From NCBI GenBank assembly GCA_948146395.1, contig OX411547.1:62811610-62875609 (forward strand): a stretch of DNA of 64,000 bases. Direction: 5' to 3'. The position numbers and the translations under genes are program-made. Source of the stretch: Fragum whitleyi (lineage: Eukaryota; Mollusca; Bivalvia; Cardiida; Cardiidae). Each line of letters begins with the position of its first letter. Position 1 is the stretch's first letter. This document shows positions 48,206-56,937 of this stretch, piece after piece. Below the pieces are notes generated by a model, which made no database searches, was not told the origin of the DNA, and saw only the letters and a program-made list of their open reading frames with translations.

Positions 48206-48558
48206 TACAGTCAATCTCGCTCGGGCGACCACGTCTTTTAAGCTACCACTTTTATTAAGCGACCACCGTAAAAAGTCCCTACGCCGTAAGTGAAATTTCC
48301 GAAAAAGTGGACTTTCTTTAACGAAAAAAATGTTTTTCGTTTAATCTTATGACTTTAAAATCCATTAGAATCGTCTCGTTGAGACGATTCTTATGGGTTC
48401 GAACATTCTAAGATTCAGTCAGAATTTTGTTACAATCTTTATATTCTATCACAAAACACCTCTATTTTATCCTTAATTATTGTATTAAGCGACCATTTCC
48501 ATAAGTGACCGCTTCTTAATGGTCCCCTCAGTGGTCGCTTAAAGCAAGTTTTACTGTA
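48206..48558. mobile_element. Tc1/mariner-like MITE
   Basis: TACAGTCAATCTCGCTCGGG-CGACCAC at one end and GTGGTCGCTTAAAGCAAGTT-TTACTGTA at the other, a TIR flanked by TA. Subterminal TTAAGCGACCA repeats occur inside both ends. A perfect palindrome, AGAATCGTCTC-GTT-GAGACGATTCT, lies at 48367-48391. TA flanks and CAGT ends fit Tc1/mariner-type insertion; there is no transposase. Confidence 0.7.
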
Positions 48559-48866
48559 TTAGTAATTTTTACCCTCTCTGTATGCCTTAGGCGTTTTTTA
48601 TATTGGCGTAAGTATAAATGTGTTTCTATTATTCCATAAACCCCCCATACTGGTCACTACAAAGTTCAATTAGAGAGTATAGACTAAGATTAGCCTGCAA
48701 AGATTTGCAGTCTAGATGTCGTTATCATTAACTTAATCACGCCTTTAAGGAAGTAAAGGTTCGCGAAAAAAGTATTCTCTGCTTTGCATGTGTTGTACGT
48801 ACACACGTTTTTGCATCCTGAACGTAGGGGCTGGCCATTTCATTAGTTTTTGTCACATACAACATA

Positions 48867-49028
48867 TCCATTTCCACAGCGCACGGAATAGAACAGATTA
48901 TATTGATGTTAACAGGGTGAAATTAACGTCCTTTTGTACTTATTGTTCTACGTGTCGAGCTTTAGTGAGATTATTAATCATGGAATGCTGGATTACTCGA
49001 GCCTAATTCTGTCCGAATAGGATTAACC
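48867..49028. other. Unusually conserved block within the duplication
   Basis: Partner of 37079-37237. 82 consecutive identical bases (48919-49000), while neighbouring parts of the duplication are much more diverged. An open frame covers it only in copy 2 (48788-49006, plus strand) and no protein family is recognised. It may be a regulatory or RNA element, or a gene-conversion tract. Confidence 0.5.
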
Positions 49029-49176
49029 AAAATTACAAACCTGACCTGTCTTAACAACACATTCAAACACCGTAATTCGGGTAATTTTCGCGCTGATTTA
49101 TTTTCGGGGTCGGATATAGATTTTACCTCAGAGTTATATTTGTGTTTTGAAACTTTATATTTGGAAATAAGTGGTA

Positions 49177-49375
49177 GAGTTGGTTACATCGTGAAACTGA
49201 TATTCACCTCTTTCAAAACCATTCTAAATCGCTCACTCAGCGCTCCTTTCGTTTATTCCAAACACTCACTCAAACGATTAAAAAAAAACGCTCAAACCGA
49301 CTGAGAAATAAAGAATCAACAGCTTTATTGAAAGTTAATCGCGATTTCAATGACATAATTCAAATTGTTCTTAAA
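49177..49375 (-). mobile_element. Family M MITE, copy F, partial
   Basis: GTTACATCGTGAAACTGATA, CGCTCACTCAGCGCTCC, CCAAACACTCACTCAAACG and GTTAATCGCGATTTCAATG. It occupies the place in duplication copy 2 that MITE copy A occupies in copy 1, but the half with the GGAGG palindrome is missing. Confidence 0.65.
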
Positions 49376-49743
49376 TCAAAATAAAAACATGATAAAAATT
49401 TGTTCTTTGGTGGGCAAGGGAAACTAAAAACCACTAAACTCACCAATAAGATAAAAAAACCCACATATTTATTTAAAAAAAGATATTGTTGAATAACCCC
49501 GTTGAATACTTTTGATATTGCACGGGTGTTATTACACTAGTGGAATAAGTATGCAAATGATCTCAGAGCGAATAGAATCGCAATTTTGTAACCGCGAAAT
49601 CTATTATTATTATGACATCAGTTTTAAACGGCGTTATAAGTTTCGCGGAAAATCTAAAAGTTTAATTTTAAGAATTTAGACGATTTTTCGCAAAAAAACC
49701 ACGGGTCATATTATAAATAGAATATAAAATTTGTGCCCATAAA

Positions 49744-49842
49744 ATCCCGAATTTATTAAACTCGTCATCTTAAACAGATAAAAAACTAGGCACAGCCTCG
49801 TTTTTATCTATTTATAGAAGACTCGTTTAATAAATTTGGTAG
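49744..49842. repeat. Imperfect ~42-bp hairpin
   Basis: GAATTTATTAAACTCGTC ... AGATAAAAAACTAGGC pairs with TCGTTTTTATCTATTT ... GACTCGTTTAATAAATTTGG around a short ACAGCC centre. Confidence 0.65.
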
Positions 49843-50696
49843 TCCATGACAAGTCATTCAATATCGTCTGTTTCTTTTAACGTAATGGATGGACTATTCA
49901 GCAAAATTACAGAGCCATAGGTAACCGGATACCGTTTACAAATTGTCTTCACAACTCAATATTAGAATAATATTATATTTGAGTAAATCATCAAGGCTAT
50001 CCGAAAGTTATCAATAATATCAACCTATTTCTGGATCACAAAACCATGATTGCCTTAAGCCCGATCAAAATATGTTGTAACATAACTTTTCTATGGTCTT
50101 TCGGTTATAAATCACGATTTTCAGTTATAAAGACCAGACCTTTTATGGATGGCAGTTTGCTTGGAAGGTCTTTATTAACGGTCTTGTGTATTCGGTTTTA
50201 TTAGCTTCGTTTATACAAAACACGGCATGATTATTTGATTCTTCCGCTTGGCGTAAGTCAAAGGGAGACCGTCGACTGGGATTCCGATAGAAAAAAATTG
50301 TATTTAGAGGATAATTGTTTCTGAGTATGATCGAGTTGGTTTTCCTTTTCAGTGAAAATAAAGCTTTTGTTCCTCACAAAACCGAAAATAAAAAATTCTT
50401 AAATTAGAGAATAAGAAGAAATATGAAATCTTGTGATTACATTAAAGAGCGTGAATTCTCTTGTGATTGTACGGCAACATCATGACGTCATGGGTTAAAG
50501 GGCCAAACTGAATTGTACAACAAAAGCAGGGTATACACTGTTGCATCGGTTTTCCGGTAAATTACCAAAAGATTATATACCGAGAAATTTGGCTAATCTG
50601 CCGCCTGTGCGTGACATTTTCAAAAAATTCAAAAGTGCAGAAAGCAAAGAAGCCGCACATTCTGACAAGAGTCCTCACAGCGTTTTGTAGATAACT

Positions 50697-51043
50697 ACAG
50701 TTAACAACATCGTGAAATTGACGAGGGGAATGATTTTGGAATGATTTAGGAATGAAATTGGATGAGTGAGTGGAGCGAGTTTTGAGTGATATTAAAGGGA
50801 GGTAATCCAATATTCCTAATTTTGTTCAGCGAGAACAAAATTAGGGATATTAATTACCTCCCTTTAACAAAAAAAACACACTCCTATGTTTGTGCATCTT
50901 TGTGGACCAATCAGGCGCTTGAGAGTCCACATCAGCTAATAAAATCGTAGAATAGATAGATCGATTTGAATTCATTGCTGAAAGTCTTGAACGATGTTTA
51001 AATGTTTTTTAATGATTTCGGAGCGTTTTTAATTGGTTTAAAC
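50697..51043 (+). mobile_element. Family M MITE, copy G, cut by LINE-2
   Basis: ACAGTTAACAACATCGTGAA start, with the best-preserved inner palindrome (GGGAGGTAATCC ... CTAATTTTGTTC / GAACAAAATTAG ... ATTACCTCCC, 50799-50873). It breaks off at TTTTTAATTGGTTTAA where the LINE-2 3' end begins. Confidence 0.75.
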
Positions 51044-51239
51044 ATATTTTATTTGCAACAAAAATTACAATGCATAACACTCAACATTAAATTCCAGCAA
51101 AAAGGATTGAAACGAAAGCAGAGCTTATATGGTTTCTTTCCAATTTGATAGACAGCGACAAGCACATATACAATATTTATAGCATTTAACACCAATAACC
51201 ATTTTGAAGTTGAGTTTAAGAGAAAAGCAATATTACTTA

Positions 51240-51335
51240 TTCAACTTGTAAGAGGGAGATGAGAAAAGGGGAGACAGGTGAAGAGAAAGATGTAGAGAGA
51301 GAAGATAGAGAGAAGTGAAAAAGAGAGGACTGCAA
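51240..51335 (+). repeat. Purine-rich (GA) tract in the LINE-2 3' UTR
   Basis: Nearly uninterrupted A/G run of about 90 bases on the plus strand (pyrimidine-rich in the LINE mRNA). Confidence 0.8.
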
Positions 51336-51423
51336 AATAGGAAGGTTGTTCTATCAGACTTCATTTGCCTTGCTAAGCGTACACAACAAGCGATATATCA
51401 ATGACAGACTTTAAAAAGGTGGT

Positions 51424-54400
51424 TTAGAACCTTTTACTTTCTTTTATAAATGATTGTACCCCAAGAAAAATATATTCATTTTCACTGAAAGTAAATTCGT
51501 TTTTTCCAAATAGTAACAACTCAAGATCAATCTGGCCGAAATTGGATAAGGAATTTAAAAGTGTTGCCCTCGCTGTTTCATAATTTTTGCATTCAAAAAA
51601 GAAATGTTCACTCGTCTCTGTTTCACCACAGCTACAACGAGGACACTCAACGATGTTCTTCATAAATAAATGGTGATTTAAAGAGCTACATTTATTTCTT
51701 ATTTGTGTGTGTATAATTTGTAATTTCCTTGATCCAACAAAGAATAGTTTATTTGGGTTGGGTTTACTTTGATTTAAAAACATTTTGAACCGTGACAACG
51801 AATCTTGTTCGCGAATATCAACAGGCAACTTATTCCACTCTGTTATTACGGAGGGAATGAATGATGTTTTGAACAGTTCAGTTCTATATTTCGGTATACT
51901 ATGGTTCAGAGAACCGCGGAGACTGTAGGAGGATCTGCCATCAGTTCTTTGAGGAACTAATGACGTTAAAAATTCAGGGCTGTACCCTTTAACCATTTTG
52001 AAGTATAATAATAGTTTATGTTTCCTTCTCCTTTCGTGTAATGTTTCCCAGCCAGATTCTTTTACCAGATCAACGAGAGAAGTCAATTTCGTACAACCCG
52101 TTACTATTCTTGCTGCTTCAGTTTGCACTTTATCCAATTGATCTTTTAAGTATTGTTGACAATTGTCCCAGATGACATCAGCATATTCAAGAAGTGGACG
52201 AATGAATGAGAAATAAACAATTTGAAGGGATTTTCTATCTAATCGCTTTTTAAGTGTTCGCATCATATTTATTCTGTTCCATGCTTTTTCCAGAGATTTC
52301 CTTATGTGACATTCCCATGAGCCATCATCAGATATGTAAATTCCTAAGTGTTTATGATTATCAACATTCGGAATGATTGTTTCTGACATCAACAAATCTG
52401 GATGGAGTGGTTTGTTGTTTTTTCTGGAAATTAATAAAGATTCGGATTTCGAAGGATTAAACTTAACTATCCATTGATCGGCCCAAGCATTTATCCTATT
52501 GATATCAGCTTGTAGAATATCTCCGCAGGCAGTTGGATTATCTATTTCTAAAGAGAGGCTAGTATCATCCGCAAAGAGATTTATATTCGACTCTATACCA
52601 GTTACAATGTCATTAATGTAAATTAAAAACAATAAAGGGCCTAGTATAGATCCCTGAGGGACCCCTGCCTTCAATAAACACAGTTCTGAGTAACTACCAT
52701 TGAGGACTACTCTCTGATATCTATGTGATAAATAATCAGTAAACCATTGATGCATTTTGCCTTGTACTCCTGCATTCTGAAGTTTAAACAAAAGACCATT
52801 ATGCCATACTTTATCAAATGCTTTACTAACGTCAAAGAAAATTATTCGAAATTCATTTCCATTATCAAGGGCCTTACAAATATTATGATACAGTGATAGG
52901 GTTTGGTTAACAGTGGAATCCCGAGGCAGAAATCCAGACTGAAATGGGGTAAAGAAATTTGATTGTGATAGGAAGGAGAAAATATGATTGTATACTATTT
53001 TTTCGAGGACCTTTTCGATTGTGTTAAGAAGAGATACAGGTCTATAATTGGAAGGGATCGATGGATCCCCACTTTTAAAAATAGGACATACATTTGAAAT
53101 CTTCCAACTCGATGGTTCAATACCCTTATTTAAAGACATGTTGAAAAGATCGCATAGTGGTTGTGCCAGTTGAAGTGCACCTTCACGTAGTATACGATTA
53201 TGAATTCCGTCTGGGCCTGACGCTTTGCCTGTATTTAGATTTCTCAGTATTTCATAAACTTCGTTTGGAAAAATTTCAAAAGATTCAAAAATATAATGAG
53301 GAGCATTGTTCATATTACTTGGCAAAGTTTTAAATGCACCATTTATTTGTGATTGGCTGGCAAAAAAATTATTTAGTAAGTTAGCCTTCTCAGTCTCATC
53401 TATAATTAATTTATCCTTTTCATCGTCAAAGAGAGATGGTATTTCGGACTTTTTAACCTGAGACGGTTGTAAAAATTGCTTAATTGTTTTCCACCAATCT
53501 CGTGAAGATAAAGATTCAGATAATAATTTACTTGCTAAATTTTCATAATATTCCTCCTTTCTTTGTCGTATTTGACCAACTATTTCATTTCTCAAAGTTT
53601 TGAATTTATTCCAATGTGCAATAGTATTTGAATTTTTAGCTTTTCTATATAATCTTTTGCGACGTCGTATTTGTCTTTTTAGTTCGCTAGTTATCCAAGG
53701 TGGTTCGAATGGTCTTACTCTGATATTTTTATTGGGTATACACGTTTCAGCCTTATTTAAAATTACATTTGTAATATTATTTGTATATATATCAATGTCT
53801 TCACTGTATAATGTATTCCATTCAACGTCATTAAATTCTGACCTCAATTCGTCATAGTTACCCTCCTCATATTTCCAAATTGTCCTTAAATATGTTTTTT
53901 GTTTGGGTTTGATAAAATTGAAAACACCGAATACTGGACAGTGATAACGTACGTGGTTTTCTAAACAAGGTTCTCCTACTCCAGTTACAAGAATTGATTG
54001 TTTATTTGAAATCAGGAGTAAATCTATAACTGAAGACGAATTTTCAGTGAAATGAGTTGGCTCATTAATACATTGATAGAGACTATACTGCGTGCAAATA
54101 TTTCTTATTTTATTTAGAGAAGTTGCATTTGATTGATTCCAATTAAAATCGCCCGTTATTATAATGTCTGATATATTCGTGTCCAAAGCAAGGCTTATCG
54201 AATCTTCAATTAAAGATGTATAAGACGCGAGTGAATTCGGTGGTCTGTACATCACTCCATACAATACACTTCTATTATTGCACAAATGAATTTGTACCCA
54301 GATACACTCTAATGATTCGATTTCGAGATCGTTCCTTCTAACATAAGACAGGTTATTTTTAATGTAAATAATTACTCCTCCATAGGATTCGGTTTGTCGG

Positions 54401-54969
54401 TCCAATCGCTCAGGGCAATGGAAATTTTGAAAGTGTAACTCTTGTGACGAAACGCTTTTATTAAGCCATGTTTCAGAAAAGGATACAATATCAAATTGCG
54501 AAAACTCAGCATAAAGTATATCTACCTTTTTCTTTAAACTTTGAACATTATAGCTCACAACTGATAGGTGATTGGGATATTTCAAGAAATTATAAATGTC
54601 ATTTGAGTATGCATTATTTGATTCCTCGTGTGATAAAGGACCTGGATTTGGGTGCACATCCCCCGACAAAAGTATTAGTGTCATTATCCATATAGCAACT
54701 GAAAACAGGGGCACAAATACGTGTACTAATATGATTGGACATCTTATTCTTACGCTTCTCTTACAATACGTATAATATTTATTATTTACGGTTCGTTTTG
54801 ATGACAAGAAGGACAATCTATTTTCAAATTTTTGATAGATAAATATACCGTTCTTGTGATCTCGATATAGCATCCAAAAGGACAAAGATATCAAAAGAAT
54901 CCTAAACCGGCCTGTCAATCTGTATGTTGGCAAACTTTTAGATTTCAATTTATTTTTCAATCCGGCCAT
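51424..54969 (-). CDS. LINE-2 polyprotein: 2A leader, AP endonuclease, reverse transcriptase (1181 aa)
   Basis: Uninterrupted. Residues 1-77 are basic with a hydrophobic stretch at 22-35, 78-101 form a strongly hydrophobic helix, and 103-111 is the 2A-like GDVHPNPGP. The endonuclease (about 135-350) has SYNVQSL 139-145, SETW 165-168 and ITGDFN 271-276. Where most relatives have SDH it has RYHCPVF (341-347): the His is kept and the Asp is missing. RT: NYRPVSLL 641-648, motif A FFDVSKAFDKVW 711-722, GVPQGSILGP 769-778, catalytic FADD 799-802, HLGIYIS 874-880. The C-terminus holds a CPRCSCG ... H ... C cluster (1109-1127) as in CR1/jockey-type proteins. No separate ORF1 is seen. It cuts target DNA and reverse-transcribes its own RNA in the nucleus. 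Open throughout, so potentially active. Confidence 0.92.
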   Translation of the reverse strand: MAGLKNKLKSKSLPTYRLTGRFRILLISLSFWMLYRDHKNGIFIYQKFENRLSFLSSKRTVNNKYYTYCKRSVRIRCPIILVHVFVPLFSVAIWIMTLILLSGDVHPNPGPLSHEESNNAYSNDIYNFLKYPNHLSVVSYNVQSLKKKVDILYAEFSQFDIVSFSETWLNKSVSSQELHFQNFHCPERLDRQTESYGGVIIYIKNNLSYVRRNDLEIESLECIWVQIHLCNNRSVLYGVMYRPPNSLASYTSLIEDSISLALDTNISDIIITGDFNWNQSNATSLNKIRNICTQYSLYQCINEPTHFTENSSSVIDLLLISNKQSILVTGVGEPCLENHVRYHCPVFGVFNFIKPKQKTYLRTIWKYEEGNYDELRSEFNDVEWNTLYSEDIDIYTNNITNVILNKAETCIPNKNIRVRPFEPPWITSELKRQIRRRKRLYRKAKNSNTIAHWNKFKTLRNEIVGQIRQRKEEYYENLASKLLSESLSSRDWWKTIKQFLQPSQVKKSEIPSLFDDEKDKLIIDETEKANLLNNFFASQSQINGAFKTLPSNMNNAPHYIFESFEIFPNEVYEILRNLNTGKASGPDGIHNRILREGALQLAQPLCDLFNMSLNKGIEPSSWKISNVCPIFKSGDPSIPSNYRPVSLLNTIEKVLEKIVYNHIFSFLSQSNFFTPFQSGFLPRDSTVNQTLSLYHNICKALDNGNEFRIIFFDVSKAFDKVWHNGLLFKLQNAGVQGKMHQWFTDYLSHRYQRVVLNGSYSELCLLKAGVPQGSILGPLLFLIYINDIVTGIESNINLFADDTSLSLEIDNPTACGDILQADINRINAWADQWIVKFNPSKSESLLISRKNNKPLHPDLLMSETIIPNVDNHKHLGIYISDDGSWECHIRKSLEKAWNRINMMRTLKKRLDRKSLQIVYFSFIRPLLEYADVIWDNCQQYLKDQLDKVQTEAARIVTGCTKLTSLVDLVKESGWETLHERRRKHKLLLYFKMVKGYSPEFLTSLVPQRTDGRSSYSLRGSLNHSIPKYRTELFKTSFIPSVITEWNKLPVDIREQDSLSRFKMFLNQSKPNPNKLFFVGSRKLQIIHTQIRNKCSSLNHHLFMKNIVECPRCSCGETETSEHFFFECKNYETARATLLNSLSNFGQIDLELLLFGKNEFTFSENEYIFLGVQSFIKESKRF
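54637..54663 (-). promoter_or_regulatory. 2A-like motif in LINE-2
   Basis: Encodes GDVHPNPGP after a hydrophobic segment. The NPGP core is intact but the usual Glu is His, so skipping may be partial or absent. Confidence 0.7.
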
Positions 54970-55146
54970 GTTGGTATGTGTGCAGAGAGACTATTAACCA
55001 GTTTGCCGAACATACAGCATTGGCAGATATTTACATGTGTACTGTATATTAACTTTTTGTTAAATAAGCCTAAGAACATCCCTTTTGACTCTCAATTTCA
55101 AGAAAGAAGAAAGCTGAAAGAGTATGCATAAAAAGAAAGTAGTTAG

Positions 55147-55575
55147 GAGAAAACTATAGACAAGATAAAACAAAGTACTAGAATATACTCTGATAATTTA
55201 GTCGTTCACCAAAACTCAAGTGAAATAAGTCCCGACAGTGTAAACAACGTGCAGAATACAGAATCCTGTGTAAATCCTGTGGCACTTTTCAACAAAGAGC
55301 AACTAATTAAAAACTCGTGTAAGCCAAAAAGCACAGTGTCTATTACACAATCACAAGAACAAACATCTAAACCGCATGAAATATTGTCGAAGGTATGTAC
55401 ATCACCCGTGCGTGGCCGGCAAAAATCACGTGCAAATGTAAGGTCAGAAAGGAGGTCGCAAACAGCCAGCCCGTATGTGCGTAATAATAGTGTATCTAAA
55501 ATTAGTCTTTGTCCTACATTATCATCCAATCAAAAGGCTGGATTTTCAAATTTTTTGAAGGTTTATTTTCCATAA
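55147..55575 (+). CDS. Unidentified open stretch, possible exon or element fragment
   Basis: 143 codons without stop after TAG 55144-55146. There is no ATG near the start. Ser/Asn/Gln-rich, with a basic patch VRGRQKSRANVRSERRSQ. A possible donor, AAG|GTATGT, lies at 55391-55397. No family recognised. It could be a gag/ORF1 relic or chance. It lies just behind the LINE-2 5' end on the opposite strand. Confidence 0.25.
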   Translation, partial: EKTIDKIKQSTRIYSDNLVVHQNSSEISPDSVNNVQNTESCVNPVALFNKEQLIKNSCKPKSTVSITQSQEQTSKPHEILSKVCTSPVRGRQKSRANVRSERRSQTASPYVRNNSVSKISLCPTLSSNQKAGFSNFLKVYFP

Positions 55576-56287
55576 ACTTTTCAGCAAAGGTTTATTTTGA
55601 TCATTATTTCATTTAAACGTCGAGGTTTATTTGTTATTCCAGACATGCGTACAGACTAAAAACTACCCCTTTATAAATATGCAATGACCACGTGACAAGT
55701 ACAGGTGAAAATCGTTTAACTCGTGCACATTTTGTATAACGAATATCCTATGTAGATTTTGATCTGGCATGGCGTGGATTACCATGTCAAACAAAATGTT
55801 ATGGAACGACGACTTTTTCTACTTGCCTGTACATTTATTCAAGAAAAGTATCGCTATGTAATAAGATCTAGATGTAATTGAACAGTGCAATAGATCCTAT
55901 ACCTCTTTCCTTACGTTTATTCCAATAAACTTCTCGTTGAATTACTTTTGGCCCCTTTCTAAACTTGGCCAAATCTCGTTTCATGATCGGCTGTAGATGA
56001 GGCGTATTATTGTCCACCAAAAATAATTTAGTTGATGACACAAGAAAACGCCCACGAAGTGGGGACATTGCATATGCATGTATCCAAGGTTTGGTGGACT
56101 GTATAACATCCTTTTTCTCAGCAGAATAGTATAATATGCTTAATCGTTAGTCCTTAGATTGCCCTTCGTACATAAGTTCGTAAATAAATTTGGCACATTT
56201 AATCAATAAAGAGACATTTTATTACAAACGAAAATACGATTCCGTTTAGTATTTTATTCTTTCGAAGTAACATGCAACACAGAGTGA
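55576..56287. other. No recognised feature
   Basis: AT-rich; GTTTATTTT-type short repeats at 55560-55630. Nothing supported. Confidence 0.4.
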
Positions 56288-56574
56288 GCCGCCACCATAG
56301 CGCAGTTGGTTAGTCATAAGACTTCCAATCTGTAAGTCGTGGATTCGATCCCCGTGGCGGCAAATATCCTTTCCAACGTTTGTCTCTCACCAATGGGTAG
56401 ATAATCGTAAACCTATTTGAGATAGCAGTCGGAGGCTAGGAAAGGGTGTAATGGTAGTACAGGTGAAAGAAATACCAGGAATCCATTGTTAGGTGCTCCG
56501 ACCGCCGCGATATAACTGCGAGATTGTTGAAAGCGGAGTTAAACCCATTCAAACAAACAAACAAACAAACAAAA
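56288..56574 (+). mobile_element. tRNA-derived SINE with (CAAA)n tail
   Basis: Best copy in the window. Head GCCGCCACCATAGCGCAGTT with A box TAGCGCAGTTGG (56299-56310) and B box GGATTCGATCC (56341-56351), closed by a GCCGCCAC/GTGGCGGC stem. Body ATCCTTTCCAACG, GATAATCGTAAACC, GGAGGCTAGGAAAGGG, GAAATACCAGGAATCC and CGCCGCGATATAACTGCG. 3' end GCGGAGTTAAACCC, then (CAAA)n. The tail implies mobilisation by a LINE recognising that 3' end. Confidence 0.9.
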
Positions 56575-56820
56575 GCAACACAGAGTGAAAAAGTATCAGA
56601 TTATCATTTATCTATATTGTCGTGTAAATAAAACCAAATTATACTTCATATTTATCTTCGATAATGCCTCTTTTTAAAGACTCAATATTTGCGTGCATAT
56701 TTCAACATTCCATATTTGGAAAGAGAGGGGCGTTTACTTTTAATAAATGTATCCTGCTTATTCCGTTTAAATCGTGCAATACGATGTCAATAATATAAAA
56801 GGCGGGGAAAAGACTAAGTC

Positions 56821-56932
56821 AGTTAAACGCTAATAATTGAAAATTAAACGCTTTAAACAGCCTCAGTCGGTCGCTACGCTCCCTCCTTTCGGCTGTTTAA
56901 ATCGTTTAATTTTCAATTATTAGCGTTTAACT
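56821..56932. repeat. Near-perfect 42-bp inverted repeat
   Basis: Left arm 56821-56862 (AGTTAAACGCTAATAATTGA ... TTTAAACAGCC) and right arm 56891-56932 are reverse complements with one mismatch. The 28-base spacer TCAGTCGGTCGCTACGCTCC CTCCTTTC is GC-richer. Probably a foldback element or MITE. It ends about 10 bp before the open frame leading into LINE-3. Confidence 0.9.
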
Positions 56933-56937
56933 ATTAC

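Larger units (their letters stand above)
46085..50392. repeat. Segmental duplication, copy 2
   Basis: Collinear partner of 35810-39060, enlarged by a SINE plus MITE (47205-47922) and a Tc1-like MITE (48206-48558). The best-preserved block, 48919-49028, matches 37128-37237 with one difference in 110 bases. Confidence 0.85.
51044..55000 (-). mobile_element. LINE-2: CR1-like non-LTR retrotransposon with intact ORF
   Basis: Minus-strand element with a 3' UTR (51044-51423) ending in AATAAAATATG, one full ORF, and a 5' leader whose outer limit could not be set (55000 is nominal). It inserted into MITE copy G, but the rest of that MITE was not found past 55000. CR1/L2-type placement rests on the endonuclease, FADD and C-terminal Cys/His motif. 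Confidence 0.85.

Noticed and set aside
48788..49006. 72-codon frame over the conserved block
   Set aside because: The other duplicate has changes that alter the frame upstream, and no protein family is recognised; kept as a conserved block, not a gene.
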